From: Sulfurimicrobium sp963779055 | Lineage (GTDB): Bacteria > Pseudomonadota > Gammaproteobacteria > Burkholderiales > Sulfuricellaceae | DNA length: 64,000 nt | Assembly (NCBI GenBank): GCA_963779055.1 | Contig: CAVZWN010000004.1 | Location: forward strand, 558,001-622,000 | Direction of reading: 5' to 3' | In this document: positions 53,150-62,471 of the stretch, piece after piece | Numbering within the stretch: position 1 is the stretch's first letter | Layout: each line of letters opens with the position of its first letter | Translations under genes and position numbers: made by a program | The notes under the pieces: generated by a model | Told to the model about the DNA's origin: nothing | The model's database searches: none | What the model saw: the letters and a program-made list of their open reading frames with translations, nothing else

Positions 53150-53872
53150 ATGTCAAGCCGCAAAAAAAAGCCCTATTGCACCGATATCACCTGGGAAGGC
53201 CGCGCAGACTGCGAGCATTGCGCCATTCGTCAAAGAGTGCTGTTCTCCGAAGTGTCCAATGAAGATCTGGATGAAATACTGCACACCATTGACCACCTGT
53301 ATTACCCGGCACATTCTGTTCTTTACCAGGCGAATGAAGAAAGCCAGTCGCTCTACACTATCCGCAGCGGGCTGGTTAAACTGGTCCGGTACCTGCCGAA
53401 TGGCAACCAGCGCATCGTGCGCCTGCTCAAACCGGGTTCGGTTGCCGGACTGGAACTGGTGGTCGGAAAGAATTACCGCCACACGGCAATTGCACTGCAA
53501 GACACCAAAGTCTGCCGCATCCCGATACCGGCTATCGAGCACCTGAGCGCCAACCATCCTCATCTATGCCGCCAGATGGCGCTGCGCTGGCAACAAGGAC
53601 TGGACGAGGCGGACCGGTTCATTACCGAACTTTCCTCCGGAACGGCGGAGTCGCGCATCGCGCACCTGCTGCTTTTGCTTCAGTCCGAGTTATCCGATGG
53701 CAGTTGTATGGAATTCAGCCGCGAAGACATGGGCGCCATGCTCGGGATCACCACCGAAACGGCGAGCAGGATCATGGCAGATTTCAAACGGCGCGGCATC
53801 GTGAAGGAAACTGCTGAGCGCCATCATCATTGCGACACGGCTCTATTGCGTAAAATCGCCGATGAGCAATAG
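53150..53872 (+). CDS. CRP/FNR-family regulator with N-terminal cysteines
   Basis: 240 residues. Cys residues in KPYCTDITWEGRADCEHCAI lie where FNR has cluster ligands, and a further Cys is in TKVCRIP. The cyclic-nucleotide-like barrel (about 45-150) is followed by an HTH whose recognition helix TETASRIMADFKRRG keeps the E..SR that reads FNR half-sites. ATG 53150 has AAAGG seven bases before; longer starts exist. It probably senses oxygen/redox and controls the divergent electron conduit. Confidence 0.88.
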   Translation: MSSRKKKPYCTDITWEGRADCEHCAIRQRVLFSEVSNEDLDEILHTIDHLYYPAHSVLYQANEESQSLYTIRSGLVKLVRYLPNGNQRIVRLLKPGSVAGLELVVGKNYRHTAIALQDTKVCRIPIPAIEHLSANHPHLCRQMALRWQQGLDEADRFITELSSGTAESRIAHLLLLLQSELSDGSCMEFSREDMGAMLGITTETASRIMADFKRRGIVKETAERHHHCDTALLRKIADEQ

Positions 53873-53918
53873 GACGCTCATGCAAATGTCGGTTCGCCCC
53901 ACAAGGCGCGGCGCCCCC

Positions 53919-53952
53919 CAATAAAGAAACGGGCACCTGAACCGTGCCCGTT
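53919..53952 (-). terminator. Terminator of the third Gly-rich gene
   Basis: The stem AACGGGCAC/GTGCCCGTT is followed on the minus strand by TCTTTATT. It sits 30 bases past the stop at 53982, which belongs to the shifted frame of that gene. Confidence 0.75.
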
Positions 53953-53981
53953 GGCTGCAGCAACGAAAGATCGCCGCGAAT

Positions 53982-54450
53982 TTATTTCTGTTGCTGCGTC
54001 TGCTCCTGGATTTGCTCACGTGTCCGCACCTGTGCCTTGGCGCCATCGCCCGTTCCAGAACCATCCTTCAGCTGAGTTTGCTGTTGGGTTGCTGTGGGTC
54101 TGCTGTTTTGCCTTGCTTTGACTGCCATCCTTGGCACGGCTCTTTGCCCGTGCATCTTGCCGGGTCTGCACTTTGACCCGCTCACGAACCTGCACCTTGG
54201 CCTTGGCGCCAGCGCCAGCCCCTGAACCATCTTTCAAACGATCACGATCACGATCCTGGGCCTGATCCTGTGCCTTATCCTGGCTCTGAGTCTGGGTTGC
54301 CGTTCCCTGACCAAAACCATTTCCTCCCATACCGCTGCCCCCTCCACCGCCACCGCCTCCACCGCCCCCCCCGCCGCCTGAGGCATAGGCCATGCCTCCG
54401 CTTGCCAGTGAGGCCGTAATCAAAGCAGTTATCAGACTGGATTTACGCAT
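53982..54450 (-). CDS. Exported Gly-rich protein, MRKSSL family (copy 2), frameshifted
   Basis: The signal peptide starts MRKSSLITALITASLASGG and is followed by a run of about 14 Gly, then a polar repeat part (DKAQDQAQDRDRDRLKDGSG). The frame from ATG 54450 leads past the expected end. Near 54075-54105 a shift restores a second LKDGSGTGDGAKAQVRTRE repeat, ending QTQQQK at 53982, right before a terminator. So the gene is probably about 155 residues with one indel in this sequence. Paralog of the gene at 31579. Confidence 0.65.
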
Positions 54451-54578
54451 GATGCACTCCTTCCGGTTATTGCAACAAAACAGGGGGTTCAGATTTTCTA
54501 TGCTGATACTAATCAATTGATTTGTAAATGAGATATGTCAATCGAATGTGGCTGCCAGAGTAACCCGGAAGCGAGTAT

Positions 54579-54607
54579 TTCTTGTTTATCTCCCGAGTGA
54601 GTATAAT
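54579..54607 (+). promoter_or_regulatory. Candidate promoter of the ribF-ileS operon
   Basis: TATAAT at 54602-54607 is an exact -10. The -35 is weak (TTCTTG 54579-54584, 17-base spacer). It lies 22 bases before the ribF ATG. Confidence 0.4.
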
Positions 54608-54629
54608 TCGTGCTTTTGTTTGACCGATT

Positions 54630-55553
54630 ATGCTGATTTTCCGAGGAATTCCCGCCAGCGATGGACCGGTTGCGCTGACTATCGGCAACTTTGACGGCGT
54701 CCATCTGGGCCACCAGGCCATGCTGCAACGCATGGAAGACGCCGCAAAAAAGCGCGGCCTGCCGGCCTGCGTGATGACTTTCGAACCGCATCCGCGCGAG
54801 CTCTTCACGCCCGACCAGGCCCCCACCCGCCTCACCAACCTGCGCGAGAAGCTGGAACTGTTTGAAGCCTATGGCGTGGAGCAGGTATTCATCTGCCGCT
54901 TCAACAAGCGTTTTGCCGGTATCCCTGCGGATGAATTCGTGAGCGGAATGCTGCACCAGCGCCTCAAGGCGAAATGGATGCTGATCGGCGACGATTTCCG
55001 CTTCGGCGCCAAACGCGCGGGCGACCTGGCGATGCTGAGCGAAGCCGCTCCAAGACTGGGTTTCGAGGTCGAAGCCATGCACAGCGTGGTGGCAGCCGGA
55101 CTGCGCGTTTCCAGCACGGCGGTGCGCGATGCGCTGGCGGGGGGCGATCTCAAACTGGCCCACACGCTGCTCGGCCGTCCCTACAGCATCAGTGGGCGCG
55201 TCGAGCACGGGGATAACCTGGGTCACAAGATCGGTTTCCCGACCGCCAACGTCCAGCTCAAGCACAACCGTCCGCCGGTGTGGGGCATCTTTGCCGTCGA
55301 AGTCCACGGCATCGGCGATACGCCGCTGCAAGGCGCGGCCAGCCTGGGCGTGCGCCCGACCGTCAAGAACAACGGCCGCCCGACCCTGGAAGTGCATCTC
55401 TTCAACTTCGACCGCCAGATCTACAACCAGCACGTGCGCGTGGATTTCCTGCACAAGCTGCGCGACGAAATGAAATTTCCCGATCTGGAAACACTGACTG
55501 CGCAAATCGCAGCCGATGTGGAAAATGCAAAACAGTTTTTTGAGAAACGATAA
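54630..55553 (+). CDS. ribF: Bifunctional riboflavin kinase/FAD synthetase
   Basis: 307 residues. The N-terminal adenylyltransferase has LTIGNFDGVHLGHQAML and VSSTAVRDAL; the C-terminal flavokinase has GHKIGFPTANVQL and DFLHKLRDEMKF. It makes FMN and FAD. The stop is directly followed by the ileS ATG. ribF-ileS-lspA-fkpB-ispH is the classical proteobacterial order. Confidence 0.95.
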   Translation: MLIFRGIPASDGPVALTIGNFDGVHLGHQAMLQRMEDAAKKRGLPACVMTFEPHPRELFTPDQAPTRLTNLREKLELFEAYGVEQVFICRFNKRFAGIPADEFVSGMLHQRLKAKWMLIGDDFRFGAKRAGDLAMLSEAAPRLGFEVEAMHSVVAAGLRVSSTAVRDALAGGDLKLAHTLLGRPYSISGRVEHGDNLGHKIGFPTANVQLKHNRPPVWGIFAVEVHGIGDTPLQGAASLGVRPTVKNNGRPTLEVHLFNFDRQIYNQHVRVDFLHKLRDEMKFPDLETLTAQIAADVENAKQFFEKR

Positions 55554-58324
55554 ATGGCTGATTACAAAGATACGCTTAACCTCCCCGACACCCCCTTCCC
55601 GATGCGCGGCGACCTCGCCAAGCGCGAACCGGCCTGGGTCAGGCAGTGGCAGGAGAAGAAACTCTACCAGCGCATCCGCGAGGCCAGCACAGGCCGTCCC
55701 AAGTTCATCCTGCACGACGGCCCGCCCTATGCCAACGGCGACATTCACATCGGCCATGCGGTCAACAAGATTCTCAAGGACATCATCGTCCGTCCAAAAC
55801 CCTGTCCGGATTCGACGCGCCCTACGTGCCGGGCTGGGACTGCCACGGCCTGCCGATCGAGTTGCAGGTAGAAAAACAGCACGGCAAGGAGATTCCTGCG
55901 GCCAGATTCCGCGAACTGTGCCGCGAATATGCAGCCAGCCAGGTCGAGCGCCAGAAGGCCGATTTCATCCGCCTCGGCGTGCTGGGCGAGTGGGACAATC
56001 CCTATCGCACCATGGATTTCAGATTCGAGGCCGATATCATGCGCACTCTCGGGCGCATCCACGCCAACGGCTACCTCTATCAGGGCCAGAAGCCGGTGCA
56101 CTGGTGCGTAGATTGCGGCTCCGCCCTGGCCGAGGCCGAGGTGGAATACGAGGACAAGACCTCGCCCGCCATCGACGTGGCCTTTGCGGTCAAGGATGTC
56201 GCCGCCCTTGCCAGCGCCATGGGCATGAAAGCGCCTTCCCAGCCGGTATATGCGGTGATCTGGACCACCACGCCGTGGACCCTGCCCGCCAACCAGGCAG
56301 TGTCCGTACACCCTGAATTTATTTACGACCTGATCCAGACGCCCAAGGGCATCCTGATCCTGGCCCACGATCTGGCCGAAGCCTGCATCCTGCGCTATGG
56401 CTTCGAGGCGGTGGAAGTCATTGCCAAGGTCAAGGGCGCCGCACTGGAGCATGTGCAATTGCAGCACCCGTTCTACGAACGCATCGTGCCCATCATCTGC
56501 GGCGAGCATGTCACGCTCGATGCCGGCACTGGCCTGGTGCATACCGCACCGGCCCACGGTCAGGACGACTATGTGATCGGCAGCAAGTACAAGCTGGCGG
56601 TGGATTGCCCGGTGGGCGACGACGGCAAGTTCTTTGAACGCACCCCGCTGGTCGGCGGCCAGTCGATCTGGGCCGCCAACAAGACCGTGCTGGAAATCCT
56701 CAGCACCAACGGCCTGCTGCTCAAGGACGAGAAACTGCTGCACAGCTACCCCCACTGCTGGCGCCACAAGACCCCGATCATTTTCCGCGCCACGCACCAG
56801 TGGTTTATCGGCATGGAAGCCAGCGGCGAACACGCCAGCCTGCGCGAAGCCGCGCTGAAAGCGGTCGAGAACACCGCGTTCTTCCCCTCGTGGGGACGCG
56901 CCCGCCTGGAAGCCATGATCAGGAACCGCCCCGACTGGTGCGTCTCGCGCCAGCGCAACTGGGGCGTGCCGATGCCGCTGTTCGTGCACAAGGAAAGCGG
57001 CGAGCTGCACCCGCGCACCCAGGAGTTGCTGGAGCAGGTGGCGCAACGCGTGGAACAGCAGGGCATCGAAGCCTGGTTCAGCCTGGACGCTGCCGAGCTG
57101 CTGGGCGGTGACGCCGCCAGCTACAAGAAAGTCAGCGACACCCTCGACGTGTGGTTCGACTCCGGCTCCAGCCATGCCTGCGTGCTGAAGGAGCGCGACA
57201 CCCTGGCCCACCCCGCCGACCTGTACCTGGAAGGCTCGGACCAGCACCGCGGCTGGTTCCAGTCCTCGCTTGCTCACCGGCTGCACGACGGATGGCCACG
57301 CCCCTTACAAGGCGCTGCTGACCCACGGCTTCGTGGTCGATGCCAAGGGCCACAAGATGAGCAAATCCAAGGGCAACGTGGTCGCCCCGCAGAAGGTGAT
57401 GGACACGCTGGGCGCCGACATCCTGCGCCTGTGGGTGGCCTCCACCGACTATTCCGGCGAGCTGACCATTTCCGACGAGATCCTGAAGCGCGTGACCGAA
57501 GGCTACCGCCGCATCCGCAACACCCTGCGCTTCCTGCTCGCCAACCTGGCCGATTTCGACCCGGCACAGCATCAGTTGCCGGTAGAACAATGGCTGGAGA
57601 TCGACCGCTATGCGCTGGCGCTGGCAGCCCGTTTTCAGGATGAAGTCGCTGCCGATTACGGGCACTATGAATTCCACCTGGTAGCACAGAAGCTCACTTC
57701 CTTCTGCTCGGAAGACCTGGGCGGGTTCTACCTCGACATTCTAAAGGACCGGCTCTACACCGCCGGGGCAAACTCCCCTGCCCGCCGTTCGGCACAGAAT
57801 GCGCTGTATCACCTCACCCATTCCCTGCTGCGACTGATGGCACCAATCCTCAGCTTCACCGCGGAAGAGGCATGGAAAGCCCTGACCGGCAATGACGAGG
57901 ACAGCATCTTCCTGCATACCTGGCACACTTTCCCGGCGGTGGAACAGACTGCCGGAACTGCTGGCGAAGTGGCAGCAACATTCGCGAATTCCGAGCCCGC
58001 GTCACCAAGGAACTGGAAACCGTGCGCGTCTCCGGTGCCATCGGCTCCTCGCTGCAGGCGGAAGTGGAAGTGCAGGTCAACACCGAACTGTTCGGCCTGC
58101 TGACAAACCTGGGTGACGACCTGCGCTTCGTGCTGATCACCTCGCAGGCCAGCATCGCGGAAGGCCCGGAGGAAAAAATCACGGTCAGCGCCAGCACACA
58201 GCAGAAATGCGAACGCTGCTGGCACTACCGCGCCGAGGTCGGAACGCACGCCGAACACCCGACCCTGTGCGGACGCTGCGTCTCCAACCTGTTCGGCGCC
58301 GGGGAAGCGCGCTCCCATGCGTGA
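55554..58324 (+). CDS. ileS: Isoleucyl-tRNA synthetase, reading frame broken at four places
   Basis: The HIGH motif (GDIHIGHAVNK), editing domain, KMSKS (GHKMSKSKGN) and C-terminal zinc site (CERCWHY, CGRC) are all present but in different frames. Shifts fall near 55793 (a T lost: CGTCCAAA for CGTTCCAAA), 57270 (extra T in CGCTTGCTC), about 57949 and about 57979 (one extra base each). Corrected, it is about 922 residues, normal for IleS. As an essential gene, sequence errors are the best explanation. Confidence 0.9.
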
Positions 58325-58793
58325 CTGGCGCCTGTGGCTGCTGTATAGCACGGCCGTGATCGCGCTTGATCTGCTGACCAAACAGTGGGTAGTACAGGCC
58401 TTCAGCTATGGCGACAGCCTGCCGCTGACGTCATTTTTCAATCTGGTGCGGGCGCATAATAGCGGCGCGGCATTCAGTTTTCTTGCCGGCGCAGGCGGCT
58501 GGCAGCGGCTGTTTTTTATTGCTGTGGCCAGTGTTGCTTCAACGGTCATTATCTACCTGCTCAGGAAACACCATCGGGAAACTCTGTTCAGCCTGGCGCT
58601 CAGCCTGGTGCTGGGCGGCGCGCTGGGCAACCTGATCGACCGCATCCGCTGGGGTTACGTGGTGGATTTCCTGGATTTCTTTTACGGCACTTACCACTGG
58701 CCGGCATTCAACGTGGCGGACATGGCCATTACCGGCGGCGTGATGCTGCTGATCCTGGATAGCCTGCGTAAGCCCGGAGGCAAGAAATCATGA
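58317..58793 (+). CDS. lspA: Lipoprotein signal peptidase (signal peptidase II)
   Basis: 158 residues with four membrane helices. The conserved NLVRAHNSGAAFSFL, GNLIDRIRWGYVVDFLDFF and FNVADMAI segments supply the catalytic Asp pair. It cleaves lipoprotein signal peptides after lipid attachment. It overlaps the ileS end by eight bases and the fkpB start by four. Confidence 0.95.
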   Translation: MRDWRLWLLYSTAVIALDLLTKQWVVQAFSYGDSLPLTSFFNLVRAHNSGAAFSFLAGAGGWQRLFFIAVASVASTVIIYLLRKHHRETLFSLALSLVLGGALGNLIDRIRWGYVVDFLDFFYGTYHWPAFNVADMAITGGVMLLILDSLRKPGGKKS

Positions 58794-59227
58794 CTCAAAC
58801 CGCACTTTGGGGCGACAGGATCGCCCTGCATTACCGCCTGTTTTCAGATGATGGCGCCGAAGCCATCAACACCTTCGACGACGAAGAACCCGTCCTCCTG
58901 ACGCTGGGCAACGGCGAAATCGATCCCAACATGGAATCCTGCCTGATCGATCTTGAAGTCGGCAGGAGCTACACCTTCAGGCTGGAAGCGGAGCAAGCGT
59001 TTGGCCCCCACGATCCGGAACAGGTGATGGAACTGCCGCTGGACGCCTTTCCCGACGAAGAATTCGAGACCGGCAGCCTGATCGAATTCACCCTGCCCGA
59101 TGGAGATACCCTGCCGGGGCAGATCATCAGCAAAACCAAGACCCACGCCACGGTGGATTTCAACCATCCCCTGAGCGGTTGCACGGTCAATTTCGAAGTC
59201 AGGATCATCGAGATACTGGGATCATGA
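58790..59227 (+). CDS. fkpB: FKBP-type peptidyl-prolyl isomerase, SlpA/FkpB type
   Basis: 145 residues. An FKBP core is split by an IF (insert-in-flap) domain with the acidic EQAFGPHDPEQVMELPLDAFP segment. It lacks a signal peptide and so is cytoplasmic. It isomerises prolines and has chaperone activity. Fourth in the ribF-ispH run. Confidence 0.92.
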   Translation: MTQTALWGDRIALHYRLFSDDGAEAINTFDDEEPVLLTLGNGEIDPNMESCLIDLEVGRSYTFRLEAEQAFGPHDPEQVMELPLDAFPDEEFETGSLIEFTLPDGDTLPGQIISKTKTHATVDFNHPLSGCTVNFEVRIIEILGS

Positions 59228-59242
59228 TCCTGAAAAAAGAAT

Positions 59243-59373
59243 TTGAACCGCAAAGGCGCAATGACGCAGAGAAAGAACAATGTGTTATCAGGAATAATCT
59301 GCTCTCCCGGCGCGTGAATCACCAACCATTTTTATGATCTTGATTTCTTTGCGCCTTCGCGCCTTTGCGGTTA
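59243..59373. repeat. AACCGCAAAG...CTTTGCGGTT inverted repeat element, copy 2
   Basis: TTGAACCGCAAAGGCGCAAT at 59243-59262 with GACGCAGAGAAAG to 59275 faces TTTCTTTGCGCCTTCGCGCC and TTTGCGGTT ending at 59373. It fills the fkpB-ispH gap and matches the copy at 45966-46095. Confidence 0.7.
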
Positions 59374-59394
59374 ATGAACTGAGGTATTAAGGAT

Positions 59395-60321
59395 ATGGAA
59401 ATCCTGCTCGCCAATCCAAGAGGCTTTTGTGCCGGCGTGGACCGCGCCATCGCCATCGTCGAGCGCGCCCTGGAGCGCTTCGGCGCCCCAATTTACGTGC
59501 GCCACGAAGTCGTTCACAACAAGTTCGTAGTGGACAATCTGCGTGCCAAGGGCGCCATTTTCATCGAGGATCTCAATGAGGTTCCGTCCGGCAGCACCCT
59601 GATTTTCAGCGCCCACGGTGTTTCACAGGCGGTTCGCCGGGAAGCCGAAGCGCGCGGCCTGCAGATCTTTGATGCCACTTGCCCCCTGGTGACCAAGGTG
59701 CATGTGGAAGTCGGCAAGATGCGGCGCCTGGAAAATGAAATTATCATGATCGGCCACAAGGGCCACCCCGAGGTAGAGGGCACCATGGGCCAGACAGAGG
59801 GGGGCATGTATCTGGTGGAAACTCCGAATGATGTGGCCTCGCTGGTAGTTCAGGACGAGAATAACCTGTCCTATGTCACCCAGACGACGCTCTCGGTGGA
59901 CGACGCCAGCGCGATCATCAACGCCCTGAAGCAGCGTTTTCCCGCTATCACCGGGCCGAAGAAGGACGACATCTGCTATGCCACGCAGAACCGGCAGGAC
60001 GCGGTAAAAGCCCTGGCTGACCAGTGCGATGTCGTAATCGTAGTGGGCTCGCCCAACAGTTCCAACTCCAATCGCCTGCGCGAGGTGGCGAAAAACCATG
60101 GCGCAGCAGCCTACATGGTGGACAACGCAGGCGAGCTGCAAGCGGAATGGCTGCAGGGAAAATCCAGCGTTGGCGTTACTGCAGGCGCTTCAGCCCCGGA
60201 AGTGCTGGTGCGCGAGGTGCTTGAACGGCTGGAAGAACTCGGTGGCGTAAAAGTAAGGAACCTGGAAGGGAAAGCGGAAAACGTATCGTTTCCGCTCCCA
60301 AAAGCGCTTCAGGATTCGTAA
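59395..60321 (+). CDS. ispH: 4-hydroxy-3-methylbut-2-enyl diphosphate reductase
   Basis: 308 residues. The three cluster cysteines are in RGFCAGVDRA, DATCPLVTKVH and DICYATQNRQ. It makes IPP and DMAPP in the last step of the non-mevalonate isoprenoid path. It is last in the operon, although a repeat lies before it. Confidence 0.96.
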   Translation: MEILLANPRGFCAGVDRAIAIVERALERFGAPIYVRHEVVHNKFVVDNLRAKGAIFIEDLNEVPSGSTLIFSAHGVSQAVRREAEARGLQIFDATCPLVTKVHVEVGKMRRLENEIIMIGHKGHPEVEGTMGQTEGGMYLVETPNDVASLVVQDENNLSYVTQTTLSVDDASAIINALKQRFPAITGPKKDDICYATQNRQDAVKALADQCDVVIVVGSPNSSNSNRLREVAKNHGAAAYMVDNAGELQAEWLQGKSSVGVTAGASAPEVLVREVLERLEELGGVKVRNLEGKAENVSFPLPKALQDS

Positions 60322-60347
60322 ACTCGACTAACAAACAACACTTACAT

Positions 60348-60428
60348 AACCACGGAGTACACGGAGCAACCGGAGATTCAACCCCTGAAAGCGGGTTATC
60401 TCTGTGTTCTCCGTGCCCTCCGTGGTTA
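60348..60428. repeat. ACCACGGAG...CTCCGTGGT inverted repeat element
   Basis: AACCACGGAGTACACGGAG (60348-60366) faces TCTGTGTTCTCCGTGCCC, TCCGTGGTT to 60428, with about 30 bases between. It sits between the convergent ispH and YeeE/YedE genes, so it could also act as a bidirectional terminator-like hairpin. Confidence 0.65.
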
Positions 60429-60433
60429 AATAT

Positions 60434-61618
60434 TTACGCTTCGCGCATCATCTTCCAATACTGGTACTTCATGGTGCCGGCACTGCCGATCACAATGGCG
60501 ATGAAGGCGATGAAGGAACCGATCGCCAGCGTTGAAATTCCAGTGACTGCCTGCCCGATGGTGCAGCCCATGGCCAGCACGCCGCCGAAGCCCATCAGGA
60601 TGGCGCCGATGAAGTGGTTGAGAAAATCCTGGAACGAGGCAAACCACTCGATGCGGAAGCTGCGGCTCACCACGGCCCACAGCATGGAACCGAGGATCAC
60701 GCCCGCCACTGCCATCAGCCCGAAGGTCATGGCAGTCGCCTTGAATCCGCTCAGCGCATAACCGAAAGTCTGGCCCATGGGATTGATGAATGTGAAGGAT
60801 TGCGGCGACAGTGGGCGGCTATCGGCTGGTTTGACGTCTTCCGCCGCCGCGAACATGTCCCACTGCTCGGCTACGAAATTCTGCAGCGAGTAGCTCTGCC
60901 CGTCTGCGCTCACCATGACATTGCTGGTGACATACCAGGCCGCCAGAACTGCCAGGCCAACCACCAGGCCGCCCAGAATATTGTCGAGACTGGTGCGAAA
61001 ATCCTGTGATTTGAAAGCGAAAGCAATCAGCACTGCTGCCAGGATGCCGCCGATGATCAGGCGCGTGGACGCCGCCTGCTCTGCACCGGACAGCACCGAG
61101 CCAAGATCCTGTTTGGTCTGCAAGGTCATGGCCAGCGGACGAATCCAGTCATAGAACAGCACGGTGAACAGGGTTTTGTCCGAATCGGGGAAAGGGTTGG
61201 TCATGTAGTAGGCAATCACTGCGATGATGGCAAACACCATGACAGACTTCAGGTTGCCACCGCCGATGCGGATCAGCGCCTTGTTGCCACACCCGGAAGC
61301 CAGCGTCATGCCGATACCGAACATCAGGCCACCGAGCAGGTTTTCAGCCCACACCAGCTGATTGGCGCGATACGGCGGGAATGCTGCGTCTGCGTTGACC
61401 AGTCCGTTGGACTCCAGCACAACCACGCCCAGGACTGCCACAGCGATGGCAAACAGCCAGGCGCGTAAACGGCCCGTGTCGCCCATGTTGACCCAGTCCG
61501 AGATGGCACCCATGGTACAGAAATTGGTTTTGTTGACCACGGCTCCCAGGACCAGGGATATCGCGAAAATTGCCCAGAGAAAAAAAGACTGGGCCGGCGC
61601 AAAACTCTCATAAATCAT
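60434..61618 (-). CDS. YeeE/YedE-family sulfur compound transporter (TsuA-like)
   Basis: 394 residues with about ten to twelve membrane helices in two halves. Conserved Cys motifs lie in NKTNFCTMGAISD, LASGCGNKALIR and AMGCTIGQAVTG, the three used by the thiosulfate transporter TsuA. It likely imports thiosulfate or a related species. A periplasmic loop (about 235-280) is specific to this gene. No TusA-like (YeeD) gene is adjacent. Confidence 0.87.
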   Translation of the reverse strand: MIYESFAPAQSFFLWAIFAISLVLGAVVNKTNFCTMGAISDWVNMGDTGRLRAWLFAIAVAVLGVVVLESNGLVNADAAFPPYRANQLVWAENLLGGLMFGIGMTLASGCGNKALIRIGGGNLKSVMVFAIIAVIAYYMTNPFPDSDKTLFTVLFYDWIRPLAMTLQTKQDLGSVLSGAEQAASTRLIIGGILAAVLIAFAFKSQDFRTSLDNILGGLVVGLAVLAAWYVTSNVMVSADGQSYSLQNFVAEQWDMFAAAEDVKPADSRPLSPQSFTFINPMGQTFGYALSGFKATAMTFGLMAVAGVILGSMLWAVVSRSFRIEWFASFQDFLNHFIGAILMGFGGVLAMGCTIGQAVTGISTLAIGSFIAFIAIVIGSAGTMKYQYWKMMREA

Positions 61619-61760
61619 TATTTATCCCCTCTCAGATGCTGGAGTGCAACGCTCCGGACTAAGCCCAGATTGTAATCGAATTGCCATAAAGAACAATCCG
61701 GTTTTCTGGAAAAAGTGTAATTTAATTCGATAGTTAGTACATTAGTACTAAGCGAGGGGA

Positions 61761-62471
61761 TCAAAAATAATGGGTTGGATCGGGCATTCCCGCCTGTTCG
61801 AAACCAAGCCTTCTCAGGCGGCAGGAATCGCAGCGGCCGCAGGCGTGGCCCTGCCCGTCAGCCTGATAGCAGGAAACCGTCAGCGCGTAATCCACACCCA
61901 GGGCAACACCCTGGCGAATGATCGCGGCTTTGGTCAGATCGATCAGGGGCGCATGAATCGTGGTGGGCTCACCTTCGATAGCGGCCCGGGTGGCCAGGTT
62001 GGCCATATCCTGAAAGGCGCGGATATATTCCGGGCGGCAATCGGGGTAACCGGAATAATCCACGGCATTGGCGCCGATAAAAATATCCCGTGCTTCCAGC
62101 ACTTCCGCCCAGGCCATGGCCAGCGAGAGCATGATGGTGTTGCGCGCCGGCACATAGGTGATGGGGATGCCAGCGGATGCCGAATCAGGTACGTCAATCG
62201 ACATATCCGTCAGTGCAGAGCCGCCGAACAGCGTCAGGTCCAGCTTGACGGTGCGCTGCGCTGCGGCCCCCAGGCTCTGGGCCACACGCTCGGCCGCTTG
62301 CAGCTCGGAACGATGGCGCTGGCCATAATCCAGGCTCAGGCAATAGGATTCGAAACCGTGGCTACGGGCAATGGCCAGGGTGGTTGCGGAATCCAGCCCG
62401 CCGGAAAGCAGGACGACGGCTTTTTTACGCGACGGGCTGTGAGTCGCCCAGCCCCCTGCACCCGTCATCAT
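61761..62471 (-). CDS. queC: 7-cyano-7-deazaguanine (preQ0) synthase
   Basis: 236 residues. The PP-loop is VLLSGGLDSATTLAIA and the zinc cysteines are CxxxxxxxxCGRCDSCRLR near the C-terminus. It converts 7-carboxy-7-deazaguanine to preQ0 for queuosine. ATG 62471 overlaps the queE stop by four bases; 62492 is possible but inside queE. Confidence 0.94.
   Translation of the reverse strand: MMTGAGGWATHSPSRKKAVVLLSGGLDSATTLAIARSHGFESYCLSLDYGQRHRSELQAAERVAQSLGAAAQRTVKLDLTLFGGSALTDMSIDVPDSASAGIPITYVPARNTIMLSLAMAWAEVLEARDIFIGANAVDYSGYPDCRPEYIRAFQDMANLATRAAIEGEPTTIHAPLIDLTKAAIIRQGVALGVDYALTVSCYQADGQGHACGRCDSCRLRRLGFEQAGMPDPTHYF

Noticed and set aside
54513..55757. 414-codon open frame on the minus strand over ribF
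   Set aside because: Shadow of ribF and the start of ileS; no recognisable domain.
55745..57286. 513-codon open frame on the minus strand
   Set aside because: Antisense to ileS, which has unmistakable synthetase motifs on the plus strand.
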